Of a DNA stretch of 64,000 bases, positions 56,366 to 64,000 are shown in pieces; position 1 is the first letter of the stretch; each line of letters opens with the position of its first letter. The stretch spans positions 20,418,129 to 20,482,128 of the forward strand of contig JAJLRJ010000011.1 of the NCBI GenBank assembly GCA_024195265.1. Reading direction: 5' to 3'. This DNA comes from Dendrophyllia cribrosa. Its lineage: Eukaryota > Cnidaria > Anthozoa > Scleractinia > Dendrophylliidae. A program made the position numbers and the translations under genes. The notes below the pieces were generated by a model. That model worked only from the letters and a program-made list of their open reading frames with translations, did not search any database and was not told the DNA's origin.

Positions 56366-59300
56366 ATGGCGGTTCAACGTCTTGACTTCAATCCAAGGAA
56401 CCACGATTACTTCGGTAATTGGTTGCATGGTTATAAGATGAACGTCCCTGATGGCTACCAAATCAAGGACCTCAATTCATTTTTCATAACTAATCGGGCG
56501 GCTTTTCTCCAGAAAATTGCACGCGAAGTCACAGAGCTTGGCGGGGTGAAGGTCACTTTGTCATTCGATGTTCGCTTTTCAATGGAAGGCGAGGACAATC
56601 GAGAAATTAATCACTTCTTTTGGAACGTCAATCCACTGATTGTTACAAATCTATATCAGCTTCGAGAGGAGGGCATCCTGGAAGACATTGTGAATGGCTT
56701 TGAGGAAGAGATTGCCAGATGGCAGCATTTGGGTTCTGGTTGGGTGATTGAGAACATCAAAACTGTTTACCTTGAGTTCGGGGCATACCATCCTCTACGA
56801 GGCGGCACATTTATCCCAACACCATCAAAACTCAGGTCAAAGCAGGCTATCATCAATGTGAAGAACAGAGATAACCAGTGTCTGCGCTGGGCACTGAGAT
56901 CTGCATTGTTTCCTGTAAATGTTAACGCAAACAGAACAGGCAGTTATCCCACTGATGATGGTCTAAACTTCACTGGAATAGATTTTCCAACACCATTGAG
57001 TCAGATATCCAAGGTTGAGCGTCAAAACAACCTTCCAATCAACATGTATGGATACAAGAACAATAAGGTGGTTGTGATCAGAGTCAGTGAGCTAAAGAAT
57101 CCCAATCTGCGAAGGATTAATCTGATGATGCTCACAGACACACATACATCGCATTATTGTTACATTAAGAGCATGAGCAGGCTTCTACACAGTGAGTTCA
57201 ACGTTGGGCGCCGCATGCATCACTGTGACAGGTGCCTCCAAGCCTTTTCTTCAGAAAGGGTTCTCACCGACCATCTCTTCTATTGCAGGGGGGTTAAAGG
57301 CAGGCCGACGCGAACTGAAATGCCAAAAGAAGGCGAAAACTTCCTCCACTTCAAGAACTTCCAGAACCAGATGAAGAAGCCTTGGGTCATCTATGCTGAC
57401 TTTGAAAGCATTGTCGAAAAAGTCCACGGCTGCATACCAGATCCCCAACAGAGCAGCACCACTGCAACATCCGTACATAAACCCTGCGGGTTCTGCATGC
57501 TAGCTGTTCGCTCTGATGGAGAGACAAAGGGGCCTTATCTATACAGAGGAGAGGATTCGGTGCCAGTCTTTCTCGACAGCCTTCAACAGCTGGAAGGAGT
57601 TATCAGAGACGAGCTGCAATACAAGGTACCACTCTCCATGACAAGAACAGACTGGACAGAATTCGACCGTGCAACAGATTGCCACATCTGTGACAAGTCT
57701 CTCGTCAAGGAGAACCACAGGGACGCCATTGCGGCCTATGATCCAAACACCGGGGAACACGTGGGCTTCATTCATCGTCACACTAACAAATGTTATCAAA
57801 AGACATTCAAAACTTACATCCAGGACGATGATGGTAAACTGGGTGAGTTCCCATTTATTGGGCCAAGAAACAAAAGGCAAGCCATCACAGACAAAATATT
57901 CGAGCAGGTCGACTGTCTGTTCTGTGGGGAGTCTCTAATCCAAGACTCTGTTCGAGACGCAGTCAAAGATCATTGTCACATCACAGGCAAATATCGGGGT
58001 GCGGCTCACCATTCTTGCAACATCAACCATTTCCGAACCAACCCGAAAATGGAAATAATCCCGGTAATCTTTCACAACTTGAAGGGTTATGATGCACACC
58101 ACATCATGAGTGGTATTGCAAACGTGCATTCTGATTTGAAATGCATCCCAAACAACATGGAGAAATACATCTCTTTCTCCCTCGGCAAGCTGAGATTCAT
58201 TGACAGCTTGCAGTTCATGCAGTCAAGCCTAAGTGCACTGGTTGATGCAAACAAGCCAGAGTCCTTCACAATCACGGCAAGCCACGAGAAGAACCAAGCC
58301 AGACGCGGCCTTCTCCTGCAAAAAGGGATTTACCCTTACGAATACATGGACTCTTGGACTCGATTCGATGAGGCCTCTCTCCCGCCGAAGGATGCCTTCT
58401 ACAGCGAGCTCAAGAAGGAAGGCATCTCAGATAAAGAATACGCCCACGCGCAAAAAGTGTGGGAGGTATTTGAATGCAAGACGCTTGGAGAGTACCACGA
58501 CCTCTACCTTGAGACAGATGTGCTTCTTCTGGCCGATGTTTTCGAGAACTTCAGAAAAACATGCCTGCAACATTACAAGCTTGACCCGGCACATTATTAT
58601 ACAAGCCCTGGTCTCTCATGGGACGCTCTTCTTAGGTATACGAAAATCAACCTGGAGCTTCTCACAGACGTCAACATGCACCTCTTTGTCGAAAGAGGCT
58701 TGCGAGGCGGCATATCCATGGAGAGCAGGCGGCACTGCAAGGCCAACAACCCCTATCTTCGTGACCACAACCCTGACGAAGAGTCAAGTTACATCATGTA
58801 TCTCGACGCGAACAATCTCTATGGATGGGCCATGAGTCAGCCTCTCCCAGTTGGCAACTTCGCATGGTGCCCTGTCTTTCCAACACAACACCAGATCAGG
58901 AGATGGAGGCCAAACAGAAAGATTGGTTACATTCTCGAGGTTGATCTTGAGTACCCAGAGGAGCTGCATGATGAGCACAACGCTTATCCTCTTGCCCCAG
59001 AAAGGCAGGTCGTTCCAAAGGAATGGATGTCACCATACCAAAGGTCTTGGCAGAGGGACAGCCAGAAGACAAGACGCAGAAGCTGCTCCTTACACTGCGC
59101 AACAAATCCAGGTACTTGTTGCATTACAGGGCACTCCAGCAGTACCTGGATCTTGGAATGAAGTTGACGAAAATCCATAAAATGCTCAAGTTTGAGCAGA
59201 AGGCGTGGATGGAGCCATACATCTCCCTGAACACCGAGCTCAGAAAGAAGGCCACTTCAGACTTCGAGAAGAACTTCTTCAAGCTCATGAACAACTCCGT

Positions 59301-60117
59301 CTTCGGTAAGACAATGGAGAACCTCAGAAACCGAATCGACATGAAGCTTGTACGGGCGCACGAGCAAGACAAGATTAGAAAGCTTATCGCAAGCCCTCTG
59401 TTCACTAGAGCAACGGTCTTTGGAAACAATCTGGCGGGGATACAGATGCACAGGGTGAACATCCTCTTCAACCGCCCAGTCTACACAGGCATGTGCATCC
59501 TTGATCTCTCCAAAACACTGATGTACGACTTCTATTACAATCATCTCAAGCTGAAGTACGGCCCGCGAGTAGACCTACTCTACACAGACACAGACTCCCT
59601 ACTCTTTGAGATCAAGACGGAGGATGTCTACAAAGACATGGAGAACCTTCGGGACGAACTATACGACACAAGCGATTATCCCAAGGACCATCCACTCCAC
59701 AGCCAGAAGAACAAGAAGGTCATCGGCAAGATGAAGGACGAGTGCGAGGGTGTGCCCATCTCGGAGGCAATCTGTCTTCGCTCGAAGATGTACAGCATCT
59801 TGAAAGACGACAGCGGGTGTATTAAGAAGAAGGACAAGGACGGCAAAGAAATCAAAGCTAAGCTGGACATCAAGAAAGCAAAGGGCACCACCAAGGTTGT
59901 CACAAAGAAAGAGATCACCCACCAGAATTACAAGGATGCACTCTTCGATAGGAGAACCTTCAAGCACGGGATGGACAGGCTCAGAAGCAAAGGCCACCAA
60001 ATCTTCGGCGAGCACATCACCAAGACAACGCTATCTCCCTTTGACTCCAAGCGCTGGATCATGGATGATGGCATCCACACGCTGGCATATGGTCACAAAG
60101 ATATCGGTGGCAACTGA
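56366..60117 (+). pseudogene. Protein-primed family B DNA polymerase (Polinton/adintovirus type), one frameshift
   Basis: About 1250 residues. Exonuclease motifs: Exo I YADFES (D345), Exo II NLKGYDAHH (D576), Exo III LETDVLLLADVFENF (D718/D724). Polymerase motif A is YLDANNLYGWA (D814); motifs B (NNSVFGKTMEN) and C (YTDTDS) follow after the break. An HNH/endonuclease VII-like cysteine-histidine module, CLFCGES...DHCHITGKYRGAAHHSC, lies at about 518-550. A C2H2-like finger, CDRCLQAFSS...HLFYC, lies near 290-310. The enzyme would copy the element using a protein primer. One base is missing in the AAA of CCAAAGG at 59038-59042, splitting the gene into 56366-59161 and a second frame ending at 60117. 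The catalytic residues are intact. The 3' end overlaps the integrase 3' end by 25 bp. Confidence 0.93.
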
Positions 60118-61082
60118 GTGCCCGGCGGCACAACCATCAGCTCCTCACGAACGAAGCCTCGCTTAGGCCCGTCGTAGAGATAATAAACCACTGGCTCATT
60201 CGGCTTGGTTACAATCCTTTGTATTTGATAGACCTTCAAAGACCAGATCGGGTCGGTCGCACGCCTCCCACCCCCTTCCAGCTCGCCAGGCTGATATAAA
60301 TATCTCACACTCACCCGTGGTGGGAGCTTCTTCTCTTTCACCCCAACAGGCCTAGCATATGGAGTCGCAGGCTTGGCAGAAACGGCTTTCTCTTTGATTG
60401 CATCCTTTGGCTTCTTGCCAGTGAGTCTTGTTACTTCATTGTTCAATGCCGAGACAACATCTGGCAGTCTTTTGACCCATGCAGTCGACCGGCCAGAGGG
60501 CATATTCATTTCAACGGCATACTGATAACCAAACAGCCTTTCAGCCAGGGTGCGATTGAATCTCTCCACAATTGCTTGGTCTCTGTGGATATCAACCCGT
60601 CCGCGCCGAATGGTCGTTTTGTTGTCCCCCATCTCTTTTGTCACAGCCCCCATAAACTCTTTCCCAGGGTCAACTTGCAAGAGTTGCGGCCATTTCAAAG
60701 GCCCACGTCTGTAAATCCGCGCAAAAGCCCTTGAGACTTCTTCAGACTCTTTCGAAGTCAATGGTTCTGCTGCTTTGTAACGGCTAGCCACATCCACAAG
60801 GGTTAATGCGTATTTGTAAACCTTTCTCCCGCGTGGAAGTTTGTCGTGGGGCAGGAAGAGAAGATCTGCTTGATGCACTGCATTGGGTGATGAGACATCA
60901 AACTTGGGACGAGGGATATGGCGTGGCGCTGGGAGGTAAACTTGCCAAAGGGCTTGTTTGACCAGCCATTTCTTTGCGACATCATCAGAGACCTTAGCTG
61001 CTGCAGCTAGCTTTTTGACAGCGGCAAGACCTTTCCAGTAGCCTTTCGGGCTGTAATAGATCTTTGAGAGTTTGGCCTCCAT
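60093..61082 (-). CDS. Retroviral-type DDE integrase of the Polinton-type element
   Basis: An intact 329-residue frame. Catalytic triad: D73 in HQADLLFL, D138 in LLQVDPGKEFMG and E173 in QAIVERFNRTLAE, spacing D-64-D-34-E. The HxxD...ERFNRTL context is that of rve-type integrases. The C-terminal region (VYQIQRIVTKPNEPVVYYL, DGPKRGFVREEL) looks like the SH3/chromo-like tail of these integrases. A classical N-terminal HHCC finger is not evident; residues 1-60 are helical and basic. It would join element ends to host DNA. The start is set by MEAKLSKIYYSPKGYWKG directly after the TATATAC motif. It is the largest intact gene of the element here. Confidence 0.93.
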   Translation of the reverse strand: MEAKLSKIYYSPKGYWKGLAAVKKLAAAAKVSDDVAKKWLVKQALWQVYLPAPRHIPRPKFDVSSPNAVHQADLLFLPHDKLPRGRKVYKYALTLVDVASRYKAAEPLTSKESEEVSRAFARIYRRGPLKWPQLLQVDPGKEFMGAVTKEMGDNKTTIRRGRVDIHRDQAIVERFNRTLAERLFGYQYAVEMNMPSGRSTAWVKRLPDVVSALNNEVTRLTGKKPKDAIKEKAVSAKPATPYARPVGVKEKKLPPRVSVRYLYQPGELEGGGRRATDPIWSLKVYQIQRIVTKPNEPVVYYLYDGPKRGFVREELMVVPPGTQLPPISL

Positions 61083-61095
61083 AGGGGTATATATT
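61083..61095 (-). promoter_or_regulatory. Start-proximal motif of the integrase gene
   Basis: AATATATACCCCT directly before the ATG. Confidence 0.6.
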
Positions 61096-61099
61096 GAGT

Positions 61100-61453
61100 T
61101 TATGAATCGGTGAAATATGCCTTATGCGACCCCCGACCATGCTGTACAAAGAAAAGGCGCAGCTCTTCAGCAACTCTGTTAGCAGCTTCTTCGTACTCAT
61201 CAATTTGTTTTAAAAGGTTGAGATAAATGTTTCTAGCTAGTTCATTCATTTTCTGTTCTGCTCGTTTTACTTCCTTATATTCTTGAACCGAGAAGACTGT
61301 TAGTACTGCGTTGTCTGGATCATCACTGTCTTCAGCAAGTTCCCGAAGTATTTTCGATAGTTCATTGTTGAATTTATTTTGGGGGAATGCTGGTAAAAGG
61401 CTCAACACTTCCATAAAGGCGTAACGATCTTCTTCAGAAAAGGGTGAAGCCAT
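61100..61453 (-). CDS. Unknown 117-aa helical protein of the element
   Basis: Reads MASPFSEEDRYAFMEVLSLL, then a long helix-forming, charged stretch (EVKRAEQKMNELARNIYLNL, EEAANRVAEELRLFF). No cysteine motif or membrane segment. Acidic N-terminal half; coiled-coil likely at 60-105. Start is set by CACATATATATACC immediately upstream, and the stop lies 18 nt before the integrase ATG, so the genes are tightly packed. I do not recognise a family; a virion or morphogenesis accessory protein is possible from context only. Confidence 0.7.
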   Translation of the reverse strand: MASPFSEEDRYAFMEVLSLLPAFPQNKFNNELSKILRELAEDSDDPDNAVLTVFSVQEYKEVKRAEQKMNELARNIYLNLLKQIDEYEEAANRVAEELRLFFVQHGRGSHKAYFTDS

Positions 61454-61467
61454 GGTATATATATGTG
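61454..61467 (-). promoter_or_regulatory. Start-proximal motif of the 117-aa gene
   Basis: CACATATATATACC abuts the ATG without spacer: the clearest form of the consensus. Confidence 0.65.
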
Positions 61468-61484
61468 TTTATTTTTTTTTAAAA

Positions 61485-61921
61485 TTAAAGAAAGCGATAA
61501 GCCACATACCCACCCGCAAGCAGGGTGCCTCCGATGAACGCAAGTTCACCAGTCTGCTGTTGTGGACTGGGTTTATAGAAGTCAGAGAAGACAGGCTCTT
61601 TGTAGTCTTTGATTTGTTTATCTGGTTGTGTTTGGTGCATCTGGTTATACAAGACAAGGGCTTGGTCGGTGGTTTGGAAGTTTTGCTAGCTTGGTGTTTC
61701 TTCCGATCGTTGGCTGCAATCCAGTCGAGGAGCTTGGTGCGGTCCTTCTGGTATTTGGCGTAAGCCGCTTGGTATTGTTCAAGGGCGTGGTCATGTCGGA
61801 TTTTCTCATCCATTGCTGCCTTTCCGTTATCGCCAGACAGATATTTTGCGAGATAATTGCCGCCCGTGAAAGCGGTCGCATTGAGAACAGCGCCAAGAGT
61901 CATTATTGCGATCGAAGCCAT
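61485..61921 (-). pseudogene. Conserved small Polinton/adintovirus-type protein with terminal hydrophobic segments, one frameshift
   Basis: N-terminus MASIAIMTLGAVLNATAFTG is hydrophobic, followed by GGNYLAKYLSG and a charged helix (DHALEQYQAAYAKYQKDRTK). Near 61684 the frame breaks; the continuing sense (about 61680-61485) reads LVLYNQMHQ, EPVFSDFYKPSP and ends in a hydrophobic helix (ELAFIGGTLLAGGYVAYRFL). About 145 residues if whole. I recall similar unnamed proteins in several metazoan Polinton/adintovirus-like elements (memory). A membrane-associated virion component is plausible but unproven. The break is explained by a single missing A after AAGCT. Confidence 0.7.
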
Positions 61922-61936
61922 TGTGTATACATATGG
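61922..61936 (-). promoter_or_regulatory. Start-proximal motif of the 145-aa gene
   Basis: CCATATGTATACACA immediately before the ATG. Confidence 0.6.
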
Positions 61937-61938
61937 TT

Positions 61939-62160
61939 TTACAAGTTGTCTGGGAGGATTTTTTGGTCCTCGAGATATTTCTTCAGCGCGATGGTGCCAG
62001 CCATGACGGCTGTGAACTTGACGTAATTCATCAAGCTTGCACTGGGGTCGGCAGTTAAGTTCTCTTTGATGGTCTTTTTCCCAATCCAACCAATACCAGC
62101 GACAAGGCCAGTGATTGTTGCGGCGTCGAGGATAGACTTCACAAGCTTGTTGTCAGACAT
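61939..62160 (-). CDS. Small two-membrane-segment protein of the element
   Basis: 73 residues: MSDNKLVKSILDAATITGLV with a first hydrophobic helix (about 11-27, rich in Gly/Ala/Ile), a charged loop (GKKTIKENLTADPSAS) and a second helix (44-60, YVKFTAVMAGTIALK). The C-terminus is KKYLEDQKILPDNL. Small hydrophobic proteins of this layout recur in Polinton/adintovirus-like elements (memory). Likely inserts into a membrane or a virion-internal lipid layer; role unknown. Intact, with the start 18 nt upstream of the next gene's motif. Confidence 0.75.
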   Translation of the reverse strand: MSDNKLVKSILDAATITGLVAGIGWIGKKTIKENLTADPSASLMNYVKFTAVMAGTIALKKYLEDQKILPDNL

Positions 62161-62183
62161 GGTTTGTGTCCAGTATACATATG
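62161..62183 (-). promoter_or_regulatory. Start-proximal motif of the 73-aa gene
   Basis: CATATGTATAC followed by a 12-nt spacer before the ATG, the longest spacer of the set. Confidence 0.55.
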
Positions 62184-62189
62184 TTTTTT

Positions 62190-62678
62190 TTATTCCATAT
62201 TTTTTATTCCTTGTCTTACAGGAATTCGAGATGGTGGTGTTGCTGGCGGTGCTGCAGGTGGGGTGTTTGCTGGTGGGGTTGTCGCGATTGTGTTTGCTGG
62301 TGGTGTGTTTGATTTGCGCCCAAGCCTTTGCATTATGGCTTCGCGCTGGTAATAAACACCAGCAGCAGAGACAATCAACCCGCCAACCCCCAGAATATAA
62401 ACGATTGAGTTGCTGTTGCTGTCGCTTGTTGTGTCACTTGTTGTTCCGCTTGTTGCAGAATTGTTTTCGCTTGTTGAGGGTGCAGGCTTTTCTGCTTGCG
62501 CCTTTTTCTTTGCTTCCCGAGCCATGCGGTTGCGTTCTGCAAGCCTTTTGCCAGAAGCAACACGACCGGGGTTCTTTTCTGTTGCAGGCTTTGTTTTTGG
62601 AGCCTCAGAGGTAACCCGTGCAGGTGTTGGAGTTGGTGTTGGAGTTTCTTCAGGGATCGTCTCGAGTGGTGTGGCCAT
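62190..62678 (-). CDS. Unknown 162-aa protein with one membrane segment and a basic patch
   Basis: Residues 1-20 are a Thr/Pro repeat (TPTPTPTP). Residues 38-61 form a basic patch (GRVASGKRLAERNRMAREAK) that could bind nucleic acid or act in nuclear import. Residues 66-90 are Ser/Thr/Asn-rich. Residues 92-110 (IVYILGVGGLIVSAAGVYY) form a clear transmembrane helix, and the tail is Pro/Ala-rich (PPANTPPAAPPATPP). This resembles minor core or membrane-linked virion proteins in design, but I cannot name a homolog. Intact; low-complexity ends probably evolve fast. Confidence 0.7.
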   Translation of the reverse strand: MATPLETIPEETPTPTPTPARVTSEAPKTKPATEKNPGRVASGKRLAERNRMAREAKKKAQAEKPAPSTSENNSATSGTTSDTTSDSNSNSIVYILGVGGLIVSAAGVYYQREAIMQRLGRKSNTPPANTIATTPPANTPPAAPPATPPSRIPVRQGIKNME

Positions 62679-62692
62679 CCTGTATATATGTG
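62679..62692 (-). promoter_or_regulatory. Start-proximal motif of the 162-aa gene
   Basis: CACATATATACAGG directly before the ATG. Confidence 0.6.
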
Positions 62693-62757
62693 ATTTTTTT
62701 ATTTATCTTGTGACAACGTGTGCTGTCAGGTTGCTGCCAGGTTGCTGCCAGGTTTCT

Positions 62758-63378
62758 TCAAGGTTGCTGAGAGGTCGCCACAGGTCCCAACCCAACTTCA
62801 TCAAGTCCCTCAAGTGGATAGCCTTCACTGTCCCTGGTTGGATGTGTGGCTGGTGGTTCCAATTCTATCAAATCAGGCTTGTGATCAGGCTCTCGTTCAA
62901 ACTTGATGTGTTTTGTTGTGATGAGAGCAGCATTGGCAATTGCCAACCATCGTCCGCATCGCACGGCAATAGCCCCAGCAAGATTTGACAGCTCCTGGTT
63001 GATGATGTAGTCGTTCTTGAGTTCTTTCTGCAACTCCGCCACATCCTTAACCGGGGCCACCATTCCAACGCCTTTGGATATGAGCATGATGGCTGAATCA
63101 ACTAGGGATTCGGTTGTCTTGTTGCCAACGTAGGCCTCGTACCGTTTGCAGTACTTGTCAACGTCCTTGTCTGACAACCGCTTGACATGCTCGTGTGTGA
63201 GCTGCACGCCGATGGCTTCTTTGGCCTTGCCTGTTGAAACAAGAATTGCCAGCTTTTCACGTTTGGCAGGAATGTCATTGTCACCAACTAGCCCTGTGGG
63301 GGGTGCGGCACCAGGGGTGGCCTCCAGCATCTGCATTACTTCGTCAAAAACGACCTGGTCTTCAGCTGCTTCAGCCAT
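62758..63378 (-). CDS. Conserved unknown 206-aa protein of the element
   Basis: The start MAEAAEDQVVFDEVMQML is preferred over an ATG four codons upstream, because the upstream one lies within the CACATATGTATACC motif. The core is AKREKLAILVSTGKAKEAIG, VQLTHEHVKRLSDKDVDKYC, KRYEAYVGNKTTESLVDSAI, then KNDYIINQELSNLAGAIAVR, RWLAIANAALITTKHI. Largely helical, no membrane segment; the tail is Pro/Glu-rich. I recall related unnamed proteins in other metazoan Polinton-like elements (memory). Function unknown; intact. At 206 residues it is the longest of the small genes. Confidence 0.75.
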   Translation of the reverse strand: MAEAAEDQVVFDEVMQMLEATPGAAPPTGLVGDNDIPAKREKLAILVSTGKAKEAIGVQLTHEHVKRLSDKDVDKYCKRYEAYVGNKTTESLVDSAIMLISKGVGMVAPVKDVAELQKELKNDYIINQELSNLAGAIAVRCGRWLAIANAALITTKHIKFEREPDHKPDLIELEPPATHPTRDSEGYPLEGLDEVGLGPVATSQQP

Positions 63379-63395
63379 CAGGGTATACATATGTG
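63379..63395 (-). promoter_or_regulatory. Start-proximal motif of the 206-aa gene
   Basis: CACATATGTATACC plus 3 nt before the ATG. Confidence 0.6.
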
Positions 63396-63401
63396 TTTTT
63401 T

Positions 63402-63641
63402 TTATTTTTCAATAATTCTCTTGATGTCTGGCAAAAGGGTTTCAATCTCTCTTACCACCCCCGCCATGGTGTCTGGCATAGAAGTCAACCGCAAGGGATA
63501 TCTGGCCAGGAGCATGAGGCGTAGATCTTCCTCACCAGCGGCTTTGATAATTTTGTTTTGCGCCTCAATGGTGTGTTTGTGCAATTCATCCAAAAGCTAT
63601 GAAAGCACAGTGAGATTGTGTAGGCTGGTTGACGCATTCAT
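63402..63641 (-). pseudogene. Unknown ~79-aa protein with a premature stop
   Basis: An ATG at 63641 follows CACATATATACC immediately. The frame MNASTSLHNLTVLS stops at TAG (63597-63599) and then stays open in the same frame: LLDELHKHTIEAQNKIIKAA, EEDLRLMLLARYPLRL, ending IETLLPDIKRIIEK. The single in-frame stop points to a point mutation in an otherwise whole small helical protein (or read-through). No family recognised. Confidence 0.6.
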
Positions 63642-63653
63642 GGTATATATGTG
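63642..63653 (-). promoter_or_regulatory. Start-proximal motif of the ~79-aa gene
   Basis: CACATATATACC directly before the ATG; it sits 4 nt from the end of the ATPase stop region, so genes are packed tightly. Confidence 0.6.
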
Positions 63654-63656
63654 TGT

Positions 63657-64000
63657 TTAAATCTTGTACTCAATTCCATACGGGTGCCTAAGAGAGAAAA
63701 CCAGGTGGGAGAACTTGCGGGATTTGAGCCTTGTGATAAACTCTTTGTACTCCTCGTGGGAGAGCTCGCCGGCATAATCTTCGAATATGGCTTTGTGTCT
63801 TGCTGGATGGCGTGTAAAAGAGCACGATCGCTGCAATGTTGTCACGATATGGCTTGGCAATGCTGGTGATCTGCTGGGTCAAGACCCACACGGATATGCC
63901 GTCATGCCTTGCGCTGAACCCCAGATTGACCAGCTGGCCCGTGCGGCCTTTGACATCTTTGGAGGCGGCGCAGTCATCGAGAATGAATAAAGTATTGGTG
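63657..64000 (-). pseudogene. A32/FtsK-HerA-type packaging ATPase, C-terminal part, one frameshift
   Basis: Entering from the window edge, the minus strand reads TNTLFILDDCAASKDVKGRT, whose LFILDDC is the Walker B motif of viral genome-packaging ATPases. VNLGFSARHDGISVWVLTQQ follows (sensor-type Gln-rich strand), then IAKPYRDNIAAIVLFYTPSS. Around 63790-63805 the frame changes and the tail continues as FEDYAGELSHEEYKEFITRL to HPYGIEYKI. The Walker A part lies to the right of the window. The protein would pump element DNA into a capsid. Together with polymerase and integrase it places the element among Polintons/adintoviruses. Confidence 0.85.

Larger units (their letters stand above)
55606..64000. 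mobile_element. Polinton/adintovirus-type element (partial, runs off window)
   Basis: Identified by a protein-primed family B polymerase, a DDE integrase of retroviral type and an A32/FtsK-like ATPase together with a set of small genes. Left strand: two genes in plus; then eight in minus, convergent with the polymerase (3' ends overlap by 25 bp). No capsid, penton or protease gene is in the window. The left end lies between about 55023 and 55610; terminal repeats cannot be set without the other end. The coding part is visibly GC-richer than the host DNA to its left. Old, broken copy. Confidence 0.88.

Overview
The window looks like a stretch of an anthozoan cnidarian genome, most likely a stony coral. 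Coding density is low and the DNA is AT-rich. There are spliced exons of extracellular-domain proteins (CUB, Ig), a single-exon secreted CD39-type apyrase, tRNA-derived SINE sequence, and many miniature inverted-repeat elements whose target-site duplications (TSDs) can be read directly. It also carries DIRS, Crypton and Polinton/adintovirus-type elements. The taxon is inference from content and from repeats that resemble ones I associate with scleractinian genomes; no marker gene fixes the species.

Layout. 1-4 kb: repeat-rich DNA with a TTAA-flanked MITE and a SINE. 4.1-5.4 kb (minus): intact secreted ecto-NTPDase. 5.7-13.1 kb: nested repeats (two CCCGGG-type MITEs with 8-bp TSDs, palindromic MITEs, two copies of a ~1.2 kb repeat 'B', an interleaved repeat 'A'). 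13.5-16 kb (minus): 5'-truncated DIRS-type element (RNase H plus tyrosine recombinase) with a perfect 87-bp inverted repeat. 16.7-17.8 kb: 51-bp minisatellite. 19.1-21 kb: 25-bp satellite whose unit contains a small hairpin. 23.9-26.2 kb: TTAA-flanked element without a recognisable gene. 26.2-37 kb: mostly non-coding, with several MITEs. 37.67-40.09 kb: a 2.4 kb near-perfect palindrome with ~1 kb arms, a 6-bp TSD and AG...CT termini. 40.8-48.8 kb (plus): three exons with matching phases, encoding a split CUB domain followed by an Ig domain. 49.9-51.2 kb: decayed Crypton-type recombinase bounded by two lox-like sites. 52.8-54.2 kb: element with a 3-bp TAA TSD. 54.7-55.4 kb: RecQ-like helicase fragment and a ZAD-like zinc-finger ORF.

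55.6-64.0 kb (runs off the right edge): Polinton/adintovirus-type element. On the plus strand lie a small acidic ORF and a protein-primed family B DNA polymerase. Convergent on the minus strand are a retroviral-type DDE integrase, six small genes (several with membrane segments) and the C-terminus of an A32/FtsK-like packaging ATPase. The polymerase, the integrase and all six small genes have a TATATA-type motif (consensus CACATATRTATACC) within about 25 nt of the ATG, nearly touching it in most cases, which suggests one promoter code with very short leaders. The polymerase would copy the element, the integrase insert it and the ATPase package it; capsid genes would be expected to the right. 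This copy is broken: frameshifts in the polymerase, the ATPase, one small gene and the leftmost ORF, and an in-frame stop in another. Frameshifts also occur in the DIRS and Crypton genes, several at or beside homopolymers, so assembly error must be weighed against real decay.
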